Positions 37,440 to 46,349 of a stretch of 64,000 bases of DNA are shown one piece after another (position 1 is the stretch's first letter; every line of letters begins with the position of its first letter). The notes beneath the pieces are model-generated. The model was not told where the DNA came from and did no database searches. It was given only the letters and a program-made list of their open reading frames with translations. The stretch comes from Eoetvoesiella caeni. GTDB lineage: Bacteria > Pseudomonadota > Gammaproteobacteria > Burkholderiales > Burkholderiaceae_B. The stretch lies in NCBI RefSeq assembly GCF_003315175.1, contig NZ_QNRQ01000001.1, positions 1 through 64,000 on the forward strand, given 5' to 3'. Both the position numbers and the translations under genes were made by a program.

Positions 37440-37507
37440 TGGAATGGACCAGTAGCCCCAAATACTCACGAGCCTTCAAATCAACGAAACACTAAAAGAG
37501 GTGGAAA

Positions 37508-38998
37508 TTGACTCAGCTCACTTGCGAAATACAAACGCGGCAGCAAACCAGCCTTACGCCACGCTTGCAGCAATCGGTCAAGCTATTGCAGATGTCTACG
37601 CTGGACTTCAATCGCGAAGTTGCCGAGGCTATCGCCGCCAATCCGTTCCTCGAAGATGGGACGGAGATCGCCGACTCTTCGGACGTGTCGCCAGCCGCTG
37701 TTATGGCCGAAGCCGCGGCCGGAAAGCCGGATGTGGATACGCCGGACCTCCCTGCGCCGGATCAGGCCGCCACGGCTGCCTCCCACGACGGTCCCGGCAT
37801 CGAGCATCTGGAATACAACGCAGGCGAGGCCGAACGCAATCATGCGGGCAGCTACCCCAGCGTTCACAGCAATGATCATGCCGACAACGATGTGGGCGCC
37901 TGGGCCAGAAGCCCTGTCAGCTTGCAAGACTCATTGCGCGCCGACCTGTATGGCTGCGAATTGACTGCTAGAGAGCGCTGCCTCATCGAGTTCATCATTG
38001 ACGCTCTAGACTCGGACGGCTATTTGCGGACGCCTTTTGCCGATCTAGCCGATGCACATCGGTTTAGCCCCGCCATCACCGACGGTGAATGGACCACGGC
38101 ACTGAAGCTGGTGCAGCAACTGGGAGCGCCGGGACTCGGCGCGCGCGATTTATCCGAGTGCCTGCGCTTGCAATTGAACGCTCTGCCCGGCCAAACACCT
38201 TATCGGGAACTTGCGCTGCGCATTGCGGCGGGCGGGCTCGACAAGCTGGCACGTTGCGACTATGCCGGCTTGACGCGGCTTCTGGCATGCAACGAAGAAG
38301 AGATAAAACGCGCTTGCGTCCTTATACGAAGCCTGAACCCTCGCCCCGGTGCTTGCTTTATACCGACCGATGCTTCTAGTTATGTGATCCCGGACGCCAG
38401 CGTGCGCAAGGCAGGAAAGCTATGGGTCGCAGTCCCGAACCAAGAGGCTACGCCGCAAGTCCACATGAACGATGTCTACGCCAAGCTGTTTCGCCAATCC
38501 CATGGAGGCGACCGTTCCTTGATGTCGCAGGCTTTGCAGGAAGCCCGTTGGATGCTGCGCAGCCTGGAACAGCGCAGCGTCACCATACAGCGGGTTGCGC
38601 AGGCCATCGTGGCCCGGCAGCAGACGTTTTTCGACTACGGAGCCATTGCGCTGCGCCCCATGATGCTGAAAGAGATCGCCGATGAGCTCGGCCTGCACGA
38701 GTCGACAATCTCGCGCGCTACGACCCACAAATACTTGGCCACGCCAAGAGGAATACTGGAGTTCAAGTATTTTTTCTCGCGCGAATTGGCGACCAACTCG
38801 GGAGGGAAGTGTTCGGCGATGGCAGTGCGTGCCTTGATTCGGGAAATGATCGAGGAAGAAAATCCCAAAGAGCCGCTATCCGATGTGGTCCTGGCCAGCA
38901 AGCTGGCCAGGGAGGGTGTAATTGTTGCTCGCAGGACGGTGTCGAAATATCGAAGTCAAATCAAATACCCGGCGGCGGAACTGCGTAGAGCACTGTGA
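37508..38998 (+). CDS. rpoN: RNA polymerase sigma-54 factor, island copy
   Basis: Sigma-54 of 496 residues (usual length about 480). Region I is the Gln/Leu-rich activator-interaction segment (LTPRLQQSVKLLQMS), followed by an acidic linker, the core-binding region, the helix-turn-helix near LHESTISRATTHKYL and the C-terminal RpoN box ARRTVSKYRS, which reads the -24 element. The start is TTG with GAGGTGG upstream. The usual rpoN neighbours (lptB, hpf, ptsN) are absent, so this is probably a second, accessory copy. Its own promoter has a perfect -24/-12 site. Confidence 0.93.
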   Translation: MTQLTCEIQTRQQTSLTPRLQQSVKLLQMSTLDFNREVAEAIAANPFLEDGTEIADSSDVSPAAVMAEAAAGKPDVDTPDLPAPDQAATAASHDGPGIEHLEYNAGEAERNHAGSYPSVHSNDHADNDVGAWARSPVSLQDSLRADLYGCELTARERCLIEFIIDALDSDGYLRTPFADLADAHRFSPAITDGEWTTALKLVQQLGAPGLGARDLSECLRLQLNALPGQTPYRELALRIAAGGLDKLARCDYAGLTRLLACNEEEIKRACVLIRSLNPRPGACFIPTDASSYVIPDASVRKAGKLWVAVPNQEATPQVHMNDVYAKLFRQSHGGDRSLMSQALQEARWMLRSLEQRSVTIQRVAQAIVARQQTFFDYGAIALRPMMLKEIADELGLHESTISRATTHKYLATPRGILEFKYFFSRELATNSGGKCSAMAVRALIREMIEEENPKEPLSDVVLASKLAREGVIVARRTVSKYRSQIKYPAAELRRAL

Positions 38999-39037
38999 CG
39001 CCCGCCGGGCTCTTGGAGGAGTAAGCCTGCTGCCGCT

Positions 39038-39127
39038 TCAGGGAGCAAGCGCTCCTCCCATCATGGATGACGTAGCCAATCCAAGCAACCATAGAAAAAG
39101 CAGGAGTATTGCCACGGCGTAGTACAT
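39038..39127 (-). CDS. Tiny membrane protein resembling a truncated lmo0937-family protein
   Basis: A 29-residue reading frame with AGAGG before its ATG encodes one membrane segment, VAILLLFLWLLGLATSS, followed by MMGGALAP and a stop. The N-terminal part resembles the lmo0937/DUF5670 group (LWLLGLV-S--MGG), which normally has about 45-50 residues and a second segment. Here the second segment is missing, so it may be a truncated gene or a short functional form. It follows the OsmB-like gene by 33 bases on the same strand. Confidence 0.5.
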   Translation of the reverse strand: MYYAVAILLLFLWLLGLATSSMMGGALAP

Positions 39128-39160
39128 ATGTCCTCTCGGTGATAGGTCTTCAAATTTCAA

Positions 39161-39376
39161 TCATTTGGTCGATTCGTGGCCAACCACACCGCCGACTGCG
39201 GCGCCGCCTAGCGTCCCAAGAGTGCTGCCTCCCGTCAAGACGGAACCTCCAACCGCTCCTACCCCCGCGCCGATGGCGGTGTTCCGCCCTTGTCTCGACA
39301 TGCCGCTGCAAGCGCTCAGGCCAAACAAAACGGCCGTAATCAATGCATAAGCTGCCATACGTTTCGTCGTTTTCAT
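39161..39376 (-). CDS. OsmB-like glycine-zipper lipoprotein
   Basis: Small predicted lipoprotein of 71 residues: signal peptide with lipobox LFGLSAC, then a glycine-zipper region (GAGVGAVGGSVLTGG ... GGAAVGGVVGHE) as in OsmB and Rick-17kDa-like proteins. AAGGAG is 7 bases before the ATG at 39376. OsmB-type proteins are osmotic- and stationary-phase-induced outer-membrane lipoproteins. A -24/-12-like site is 58 bases upstream, back to back with the PRC-barrel promoter. Confidence 0.85.
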   Translation of the reverse strand: MKTTKRMAAYALITAVLFGLSACSGMSRQGRNTAIGAGVGAVGGSVLTGGSTLGTLGGAAVGGVVGHESTK

Positions 39377-39433
39377 GAGTACGCTCCTTAATCTGAACCG
39401 GCTTAGCAAGTTGCAAGTGTGCATGACAGCATC

Positions 39434-39449
39434 AGCAAATAGTGCGCCC
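39434..39449 (-). promoter_or_regulatory. Sigma-54 -24/-12 promoter candidate for the OsmB-like gene
   Basis: On the minus strand GGGCGCACTATTTGCT has GGC, a perfect TTGCT and GG-N10-GC spacing; the A of the -24 GGCAC is a G. It is 58 bases before the start codon. Confidence 0.6.
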
Positions 39450-39469
39450 GCGTGCAGCGGCAAGGGCGG

Positions 39470-39485
39470 CGGCACAAGACTTGCT
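39470..39485 (+). promoter_or_regulatory. Sigma-54 -24/-12 promoter candidate for the PRC-barrel operon
   Basis: CGGCACAAGACTTGCT matches GGCAC and TTGCT with GG-N10-GC spacing. It is 40 bases before the PRC-barrel start and divergent from the site at 39434-39449. Confidence 0.72.
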
Positions 39486-39524
39486 CTCGACATTGATGCA
39501 TTTGCTCACTTTCAGGAGATCACC

Positions 39525-40019
39525 ATGAAGAAACTTCTTACTCTGGCTTTCTATGCGTTGCCCTTGGCGGTGACGCCAGCCGTGTTCGCGCAAACGGGCG
39601 CGGCGACCGCGCCGCAAACGCAAAGCAGTCCTACCGCTCCGTCCACGCCAGGACCGGCGGCGCCTGCAACGGGAGGCATGACGCCGGCACCGGCAAGTCC
39701 GGGCATGGGGGCCGCTCCCAGCGCCCCGCCGTCCAAGCCGGCTCAGATGATTTCGGGCTTAAGCGTCAAGGACAGGCTCATGGGAAAGAACGTCTATAAC
39801 GAAAAAGACGAAAAAATCGGCGCAATCGAGGACGTGGTGCTTACTCCGGAAGGCAAGGCCTCGAATCTGGTCATAGGGGCGGGAGGATTCTTGGGTATGG
39901 GCGAACACAATGTCGCCATCCCGTTCGACAAGGTTTCCAAGACCGGCGACAAACTAATGCTGACAGGCTATACCAAAGACCAACTGAAGGAATTGCCGGA
40001 GGTCAAGGTTACAAAATAG
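39525..40019 (+). CDS. Secreted PRC-barrel protein
   Basis: Exported protein of 164 residues: signal peptide ending in VFAQTG, a Pro/Ala/Gly/Thr-rich linker of about 50 residues, then a PRC-barrel domain (LMGKNVYNEKDEKIGAIEDVVL ... NLVIGAGGFLGMGEHNVAIPF). CAGGAG precedes the ATG at 39525. PRC-barrel domains occur in RNA maturation and photosynthetic proteins and in many periplasmic stress proteins; the last group fits here. It heads a set with the BON lipoprotein and DUF3008 genes that ends at a strong hairpin at 40767-40802. Confidence 0.85.
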   Translation: MKKLLTLAFYALPLAVTPAVFAQTGAATAPQTQSSPTAPSTPGPAAPATGGMTPAPASPGMGAAPSAPPSKPAQMISGLSVKDRLMGKNVYNEKDEKIGAIEDVVLTPEGKASNLVIGAGGFLGMGEHNVAIPFDKVSKTGDKLMLTGYTKDQLKELPEVKVTK

Positions 40020-40095
40020 GCGTTCGGCTCGGGCCCGGCAAGCCTGGCGTTCGTCGCGTCCGATCTACGTCTTCTCGCTTAAACAAGGAGTCGCT

Positions 40096-40503
40096 ATGAT
40101 ACGTTCCACAACATACACGCATATATTGATTGCGGCCGCCTCGGCGCTGGCGCTTTCGGCTTGTGTCGCCAACTCCGACCAGCGCGGCACGAACCAATAC
40201 GGCGCCGGGTACGACAATACTCAGCCCGGCAACGTGGCAACCGGCCCATACTACTATCGGGGCAGCGAAAGCAACGGCGCGCCCGTCAACAACGACGCCA
40301 CCATCAACGCCAATGTAATCCAGGCCATCAGCCAGGCTTCCGGCACAGGAGCCGCAAATCTTCAAGTGACGACACTGAATGGTGTCGTGACATTGCGCGG
40401 CGTGGCCGACACCCAGCTCATCGCGCAAACCGACGTACAGGCGGCGCGCCAGGTGCCAGGCGTTCAAAGAGTGGATTACGACATCAAGGTGCTGCGTCGA
40501 TAG
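40096..40503 (+). CDS. BON-domain lipoprotein
   Basis: Predicted lipoprotein of 135 residues with lipobox ALSAC, a Gly/Tyr/Asn-rich spacer and one BON domain (INANVIQAISQ ... VTTLNGVVTLRGVAD ... RVDYDIKV). OsmY and similar BON proteins protect the envelope during osmotic stress. AAGGAG precedes the ATG. It is about 75 bases after the PRC-barrel gene, with no separate promoter seen, so both probably belong to one transcript. Confidence 0.87.
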   Translation: MIRSTTYTHILIAAASALALSACVANSDQRGTNQYGAGYDNTQPGNVATGPYYYRGSESNGAPVNNDATINANVIQAISQASGTGAANLQVTTLNGVVTLRGVADTQLIAQTDVQAARQVPGVQRVDYDIKVLRR

Positions 40504-40543
40504 AGCGGCGCCCTCTTGCGCGAACCTTACTGGGAGATCCGAT

Positions 40544-40732
40544 ATGCCAGCGAAATCTCAAGCACAGCAGAAGGCGGCGGGCGCCGCCCTTTCCGCCAAG
40601 CGCGGCGAGACAAAAACCGCCAAGCTCAAAGGTGCTTCCAAGTCCATGTATAAATCCATGAGTGAAAAGGAACTGGAGGAATTGGCCTCGACCAAGCGCA
40701 AGGGCAAGCCCGAACATAAATCGGAGTCATAA
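40544..40732 (+). CDS. DUF3008 small basic protein
   Basis: Small hydrophilic protein of 62 residues, very rich in Lys, Ala, Ser and Glu (SAKRGETKTAKLKGASKSMYKSM), which matches DUF3008. It should be cytoplasmic, with no signal or membrane segment. GGGAG lies upstream of the ATG. It is the last gene of the PRC/BON group and is followed by a 12-bp hairpin. Function is unknown; its composition resembles general stress proteins. Confidence 0.8.
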   Translation: MPAKSQAQQKAAGAALSAKRGETKTAKLKGASKSMYKSMSEKELEELASTKRKGKPEHKSES

Positions 40733-40766
40733 GTCAAAGCAGCCTAGCTCCTTTCAGAAGGCCCAT

Positions 40767-40802
40767 TGGCGACGGGCAAGCGCAACGCGCTGCCCGTCGC
40801 CA
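40767..40802 (+). terminator. Strong hairpin closing the PRC/BON/DUF3008 group
   Basis: TGGCGACGGGCA and TGCCCGTCGCCA form a perfect 12-bp stem with a 12-base loop, followed by TTTGCG. It separates the stress genes from hppD. Confidence 0.65.
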
Positions 40803-40904
40803 TTTGCGTCGTGGCACAGCCGATCAAGGCCGCCTTGATGCCTACTTGCGTGCTTGCCCCAGACCCGTTAACGTATTAGCCAATATCCAATAAGCGAGCA
40901 TTCA

Positions 40905-41981
40905 ATGGCTGATTTGTTTGAAAATCCTATGGGACTCATGGGTTTCGAGTTCGTCGAGTTCGCCTCCCCTGCCCCGAATGTGCTTGAACCGGTATTCGAG
41001 CTATTGGGCTTTACCAAGGTGGCGGTGCATCGCTCCAAAGACGTAACGCTGTATCGCCAGGGCGGTATCAATTTCATCATCAATAACGAGCCGAAAAGCG
41101 TGGCGTCGTATTTTGCCGCCGAACACGGCCCCTCGGCTTGCGGCATGGCCTTCCGCGTCAAGGACTCGCACAAGGCTTACGCCCTTGCCCTGGAACGAGG
41201 CGCGCAAGGGCTGGACTTGCCTACAGGCCCAATGGAGTTGCGTTTGCCGGCAATCAAGGGCATAGGCGGCGCTCCGCTTTACCTTATCGACCGTTTTACA
41301 GAAGGCAAAGCCATTTACGACATCGACTTCGAATTCCTGGAGGGCGTCGACCACCACCCTGTGGGACATGGCCTGACGCTGATCGATCATCTCACCCATA
41401 ACGTCTATCGCGGCCGCATGAGCTATTGGGCCGATTTTTACGAAAAAATCTTCAATTTCAAGGAAATCCGGTATTTCGATATCAAGGGCGAATACACCGG
41501 CCTGACTTCGCGCGCCATGACCGCGCCAGACGGAAAAATCCGCATCCCCCTGAATGAAGAAGCCGCGGGCGGAGGCGGCCAGATCGAAGAGTTCCTGATG
41601 CAATTCAATGGCGAAGGCATCCAGCATATTGCCTTGCTTACCGACGACCTCCTTGCCAGCGTCGACAGTCTTAGAAAAGCCGGTGTAAGTCTGATGAAGG
41701 CTCCGCCCGCCACCTACTATGAAATGTTGGAAGAGCGCCTGCCGGGACATGGCGAACCGGTCGGCGAGCTGCAGGCGCGCGGCGTGTTGCTTGACGGCAG
41801 CAGCGAACATGGCAAAAAGCGCCTGCTGCTGCAGATTTTTTCTCAAACTCTGCTCGGCCCGGTCTTTTTCGAATTCATACAGCGCAAAGGCGACGACGGT
41901 TTCGGTGAAGGCAATTTCAAGGCCTTGTTCGAATCGATCGAACGCGACCAGATACAGCGTGGCATCGTTGGCGGCGCCTGA
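40905..41981 (+). CDS. hppD: 4-Hydroxyphenylpyruvate dioxygenase
   Basis: Iron-dependent dioxygenase of 358 residues that converts 4-hydroxyphenylpyruvate to homogentisate in tyrosine breakdown. The iron ligands appear in order: His in LIDHLTHNV, His in GIQHIALLT and Glu in [10 protein letters not shown]; the second half has FNGEGIQH and the C-terminal helix FEGN-like ([16 protein letters not shown]). Length is normal. It is transcribed alone after the hairpin at 40767-40802. hmgA and related genes are not in the window, so the rest of the pathway must be elsewhere. Confidence 0.95.
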   Translation: MADLFENPMGLMGFEFVEFASPAPNVLEPVFELLGFTKVAVHRSKDVTLYRQGGINFIINNEPKSVASYFAAEHGPSACGMAFRVKDSHKAYALALERGAQGLDLPTGPMELRLPAIKGIGGAPLYLIDRFTEGKAIYDIDFEFLEGVDHHPVGHGLTLIDHLTHNVYRGRMSYWADFYEKIFNFKEIRYFDIKGEYTGLTSRAMTAPDGKIRIPLNEEAAGGGGQIEEFLMQFNGEGIQHIALLTDDLLASVDSLRKAGVSLMKAPPATYYEMLEERLPGHGEPVGELQARGVLLDGSSEHGKKRLLLQIFSQTLLGPVFFEFIQRKGDDGFGEGNFKALFESIERDQIQRGIVGGA

Positions 41982-42184
41982 GCCGCGGGCGGCGAAAAGC
42001 GTTCAGGACGGCAGTTGCTTGGGCCGCGGCAGCGAAGAACGGCTGCAGTTGGCGGTATAAAAATAGAGCACCACAGGCATGCGTTTTCCGTAAAAAATTC
42101 GACAGCAAGAAACGCAGTGCTTGCAATTATGCTCTATTCTAAAGTTCAGGTGTCCGTATAACGCACACTTGCCAGGAGCGCACC

Positions 42185-43258
42185 GTGAACGCCCGTATTC
42201 CTTCCCCTTTGTACAGCAACGATGAAATCCGCTGGGCGGCCGTCCAGGCTCGCGACCCGGCTGCGGACGGCCAATTCGTCTACGCGGTGACTACCACAGG
42301 CGTATATTGCCGTCCCAGTTCGTCCTCCCGCCTGCCGAAGCGCGAAAACGTGATTTTCTTTGATACGGCATGCGAGGCCGAAGCGGCAGGCTACCGCCCC
42401 AGCCTGCGCGCCAGTGCGGATCGCACCGACTCCGCAAACCAGCACAAGGCCCTGGTGGCGCAGGCCTGCCGCCAAATTGAAAGCTCTGAAACTCCTCCCC
42501 GCCTGGAAGACCTGGCCAGGCAAGCCAACATCAGCTCATTCCACTTCCATCGCTTGTTCAAGGCGCAGACCGGCCTTACCCCCAAGGCTTACGCCAACGC
42601 CCACCGCGCCCGAAGGATGCGCCATGAGTTGAACAAGGCCGGCACTGTCACCGAGGCCATCTACGAAGCAGGCTTTAATTCCAACAGCCGCTTTTACGAT
42701 GCCTCTGAGCGGATGCTTGGCATGCCCCCGCGCGACTATCGCGCAGGCGGGCGAAATGCGCGCATCCAGTTCGCCGTTGGCCAATGCACTTTGGGTGCGA
42801 TACTCGTTGCGCAAAGTCAGCGCGGCATCTGCGCCATTCTTCTGGGCGACGACGCCGAGCAGCTAGTGCGGGACTTGCAGGATCAATTCCCCAAAGCCGA
42901 CCTCATCGGCGGCGATCCCGGCTTTGAGCAGCTTGTTGCGCAAGTCGTGGGCTTTGTCGAAGCGCCCGCCTTGGGCTTGAACCTGCCGCTGGATGTTCAG
43001 GGCACGGCCTTTCAAGAGCGGGTGTGGCAGGCCTTGCAGGAAATTCCCCCCGGCACAACCGTCAGCTACACACAGATCGCGGAACGCATCGGCGCGCCAA
43101 AGGCGGTACGAGCCGTCGCACAGGCCTGCGGCGCGAACCGCATAGCGGTAGCGATTCCCTGCCATCGCGTAGTCCGGCGCGACGGCGATATTTCCGGCTA
43201 CCGCTGGGGCGTGGAGCGCAAACGCGCGATACTGCTGCGCGAGGCGCGGGGATCCTGA
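42185..43258 (+). CDS. ada: Ada-type O6-methylguanine-DNA methyltransferase/AraC regulator lacking the N-terminal zinc site
   Basis: Trimodular DNA repair regulator of 357 residues: N-terminal Ada-Zn domain, AraC-type helix-turn-helix (DLARQANISSFHFHRLFKAQTG) and C-terminal methyltransferase with the acceptor PCHRV near residue 323 and the Asn-hinge-like GANRIA. In the first domain the acceptor cysteine remains (VYCRP, C42), but the other three zinc cysteines of E. coli Ada (C42, C69, C72) are replaced by S46, S73 and A76 (CRPSS and RPSLRA). The methylphosphotriester switch is therefore probably lost or altered, while O6-alkylguanine repair should persist. C63 could partly compensate. Confidence 0.9.
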   Translation: MNARIPSPLYSNDEIRWAAVQARDPAADGQFVYAVTTTGVYCRPSSSSRLPKRENVIFFDTACEAEAAGYRPSLRASADRTDSANQHKALVAQACRQIESSETPPRLEDLARQANISSFHFHRLFKAQTGLTPKAYANAHRARRMRHELNKAGTVTEAIYEAGFNSNSRFYDASERMLGMPPRDYRAGGRNARIQFAVGQCTLGAILVAQSQRGICAILLGDDAEQLVRDLQDQFPKADLIGGDPGFEQLVAQVVGFVEAPALGLNLPLDVQGTAFQERVWQALQEIPPGTTVSYTQIAERIGAPKAVRAVAQACGANRIAVAIPCHRVVRRDGDISGYRWGVERKRAILLREARGS

Positions 43259-43430
43259 ACAGGAATCGGCATGCACCCCGCTTTTCGCGCCAGATGACTT
43301 TTTTTCTGTTCTGGATCAGAATTTGGTGGCAATATGCTTAAACGCTCATCCGTCATTATCGCCGCAGCCGCCAAATATCCTTGATTTGGAGAACCGGCCA
43401 GCGTCCCTTCTTCCTTCAAGGAGCCAGACC

Positions 43431-44321
43431 GTGGAACGAAAGAAAGCCAGCGATTTTCCTCCCGACGTCATGAAGTTGTTCGATTTTTATGTACATGGCG
43501 AAATCAACCGGCGCGAATTTCTGGAGCGCGCCGCCAAGTTCGCTATTGGCGGAATCACAGCGGCCGCCATGCTGGAAAGCCTGCAGCCCAATTTCGCACT
43601 GGCCCAGCAGGTTACCAAGGACGATCCGCGCATCAAGGCGGAATACCTTGAATACCCATCGCCCCATGGTTCTGGCACCATACGGGGCTATTTGGCCCGG
43701 CCCAGCGATACGACGCAGAAACTGCCCGGGGTCCTGGTCATCCACGAAAACCGCGGGCTTAATCCTTATATCGAAGATGTCGCACGCCGGCTGGCGCTTG
43801 AAAACTTCGTTGCCTTCGCTCCCGATGCCTTAACGTCCCTGGGCGGCTACCCCGGGGACGAAGACAAAGCACGAGAGCTGTTTGCCAAGCTGGATCCTGC
43901 AAAAAGCATCGAAGACTTCATTGCCGGCGACGAGTTCCTGAAGACTCGGCCGGAATGCACGGGCAAGGTGGGCGCAGTAGGTTTTTGTTACGGAGGTGGC
44001 GTGGTCAATACGCTTGCCACCAGGCTGCCGGACCTTGGTGCCGGGGTTTCCTTCTATGGCAAGCAACCCAAGGCCGAGGACGCCGCCAAGATAAAAGCGC
44101 CTTTGCTTTTGCATTATGCTGGCCTGGACGAAGGCATCAATGCCGGGCGCGCGGCGTTTGAAAGTACGCTCAAAGCCCATAACGTCGTTTACAAAGAATA
44201 TATGTACCCTGGCGTCAACCACGGCTTTCACAACGACACAACGCCGCGCTACGACGCAGAGGCGGCCAAGCTGGCGTGGTCGCGCACGCTGGACTTCCTG
44301 AACAAGTATCTTCGGATTTAA
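43431..44321 (+). CDS. Dienelactone-hydrolase-family protein with Tat-like signal
   Basis: Alpha/beta hydrolase of 296 residues from the GTG at 43431, chosen because AAGGAG lies 7 bases upstream. The N-terminus has a twin-arginine motif NRREFLERAAKFAIGG followed by a hydrophobic stretch and FALAQQ, so export by Tat is likely. The catalytic triad is Cys in GFCYGGG, Asp in AGLDEGI and His in NHGFHND, as in carboxymethylenebutenolidase. The substrate of periplasmic members is uncertain. It is followed after 25 bases by the KefC-type gene. Confidence 0.85.
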   Translation: MERKKASDFPPDVMKLFDFYVHGEINRREFLERAAKFAIGGITAAAMLESLQPNFALAQQVTKDDPRIKAEYLEYPSPHGSGTIRGYLARPSDTTQKLPGVLVIHENRGLNPYIEDVARRLALENFVAFAPDALTSLGGYPGDEDKARELFAKLDPAKSIEDFIAGDEFLKTRPECTGKVGAVGFCYGGGVVNTLATRLPDLGAGVSFYGKQPKAEDAAKIKAPLLLHYAGLDEGINAGRAAFESTLKAHNVVYKEYMYPGVNHGFHNDTTPRYDAEAAKLAWSRTLDFLNKYLRI

Positions 44322-44346
44322 GAACGGTCTTCACAAAGACATAACC

Positions 44347-46173
44347 ATGGAAGACGCAAGCCTGTTGCCGTTGGCGGTCGTTTACCTGACCGCCGGCGTC
44401 ATTGCCGTGCCCATTGCCCGCCGACTTGGCCTGGGGTCGGTACTAGGCTATTTGATTGCAGGCATCCTGATCGGCCCATTCACCCTGCAATTGGTCGGCA
44501 ATTACAGCGGCGTCATGCATTTTGCCGAGTTCGGCGTTGTCATCATGCTGTTCCTCATCGGCCTGGAGGTTCGCCCTTCTGTTTTGTGGGCCATGCGCGG
44601 CGTGCTGTTCGGACTTGGCGGAGCCCAGGTCGTGCTTACCGCCCTGGTATTGGCCGCCGCCATCCTGGCCTTGGGATTGGACTGGCGTGCAGCGCTGGCT
44701 CTGGGCTTCATCCTGTCCTTGTCCTCCACGGCGGTTGTACTGCAAACCTTTGCTGAAAAAGGCCTGCAGCATACAAGCGCCGGCACGGCCACTTTTGGCA
44801 TACTGCTATTTCAGGACATTTCCACCATTCCCATGTTCGCCGCATTGCCGCTGTTGGTTCTGGGTGCAGGCCAGGCGGCGGGCCCAGGCGATATGCTGGC
44901 GCAATTTCCAGCCTGGATGCATGCGCTGGCCGTGATGGCCGCCGTTGCATTGATCATCATCGCCGGCCGGTACCTCACCCGGCCTATTTTTCGTTTCATC
45001 GCTGATACGCGCTCGCGCGAAATCTTTACCGCCACGGCCTTGCTGCTGGTCATAGCGGTAACCTTGCTGATGGAGACCGTGGGCCTTTCCGCCGCCCTTG
45101 GCGCCTTTCTTGCGGGCGTCATGCTGGCCGACAGCGAATACAGGCGCGAGCTGGAAAGCGATATCGAGCCGTTTCGCGGCCTGCTGCTGGGCCTGTTCTT
45201 CATCTCGGTAGGTGCAGGCATCAATGTTGGGTTTATCGTGCAGCACCTTGCCTTGGTGGCTGCTCTGGTCATCGGCCTGATGGCTATCAAGGCATTGGTG
45301 ATCTTCGCTATCGCCCGAGTATTCCGCGTCGACAGCCGGGCAGCGTCCCTGACCGCGGTGGCGCTGGCCCAGGGAAGCGAGTTCGCCTTTGTCATGTTGG
45401 GCATCGCCCAGGCCAACGGCATAATTGAAACCCGGATTTCGGTATTGGCCACAGCCGCAGTGGCCATTTCCATGGCGCTTACTCCACTGGCCCTGATGGG
45501 CTACCAGCGCTGGTGTACGCGGAGCCTGTCTTCCGGCCCGGAACCTGAAAACGACGCGTTCGACGATCGGCCCGATGTCATCGTGGCCGGCTTCGGGCGT
45601 TTTGGCCAGATTGCGGCGCGGCGGCTGATTGTCAATGGTTTCAAGACATCAACCCTGGACGCCAGCGCCGAACAGGTCGAACTGGTGCGTCGTTTCGGGC
45701 GCCGGGTTTACTATGGCGACGCGACAAGGCTGGACCTTCTGAAGGCCTCGGGCGCCGCCGATGCAAAACTGTTGATCGTGGCTATCGACGACCGGGACCA
45801 GGCCGAAACCCTGGTCGAAATTGCCGCGCGGCACTTTCCCAATCTGAAGATACTGGCGCGTGCCTACGACAGGCGCCACACATACCGGCTGCTGGAAAAA
45901 GGCGCCCATATTGTCGAGCGCGAAACCTTTGAGGCCAGCCTGACTCTGGGAGCGGAGGCGTTGAAGTTTCTGGGTTTCAAGGACTTTCAGGCCGAACGCG
46001 CCGCCCGTCTTTTTCGCCGGCACGATGAAAACGTATTTCGGGCCCTGGCCCCGGTATGGAAGGACGAGGAACGCTTCATCATTGCCAGCAAGGAAACCAG
46101 CGATCGCATGAACGACCTCCTGGCGGCCGATATCCAAAGCATGCTGCAAGAGACCGAGGATGAGAGCGCGTAG
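44347..46173 (+). CDS. kefC: KefB/KefC-type potassium/proton antiporter
   Basis: CPA2-family transporter of 608 residues. The N-terminal part has about 12-13 membrane segments with GYLIAGILIGP and SLSSTAVVLQ, and the C-terminal part is an NAD-binding TrkA-N/KTN domain (VIVAGFGRFGQIAARRL, then VAIDDRDQAETLVEIA). In E. coli, KefC is gated by glutathione adducts and protects from electrophiles by acidifying the cytoplasm. The glutathione site cannot be judged by eye. No KefF/KefG ancillary gene is adjacent. It follows the dienelactone hydrolase gene closely. Confidence 0.9.
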   Translation: MEDASLLPLAVVYLTAGVIAVPIARRLGLGSVLGYLIAGILIGPFTLQLVGNYSGVMHFAEFGVVIMLFLIGLEVRPSVLWAMRGVLFGLGGAQVVLTALVLAAAILALGLDWRAALALGFILSLSSTAVVLQTFAEKGLQHTSAGTATFGILLFQDISTIPMFAALPLLVLGAGQAAGPGDMLAQFPAWMHALAVMAAVALIIIAGRYLTRPIFRFIADTRSREIFTATALLLVIAVTLLMETVGLSAALGAFLAGVMLADSEYRRELESDIEPFRGLLLGLFFISVGAGINVGFIVQHLALVAALVIGLMAIKALVIFAIARVFRVDSRAASLTAVALAQGSEFAFVMLGIAQANGIIETRISVLATAAVAISMALTPLALMGYQRWCTRSLSSGPEPENDAFDDRPDVIVAGFGRFGQIAARRLIVNGFKTSTLDASAEQVELVRRFGRRVYYGDATRLDLLKASGAADAKLLIVAIDDRDQAETLVEIAARHFPNLKILARAYDRRHTYRLLEKGAHIVERETFEASLTLGAEALKFLGFKDFQAERAARLFRRHDENVFRALAPVWKDEERFIIASKETSDRMNDLLAADIQSMLQETEDESA

Positions 46174-46349
46174 TCTGCACTTGAACCATGGGCCCTGGTG
46201 CTGCAACGGACGCCGGCCCAGGGCTTGTCTTACGGCGCCGCAGCGGTCATAATTTTCCATGGTTTGCTCTTGCGCGGCGCGAGTCCTTGCCGCGGCGGCT
46301 TACGGTATTGCCAGCCGTCCGGCAACGCCAACTTTACTTGCGAGGCTCA

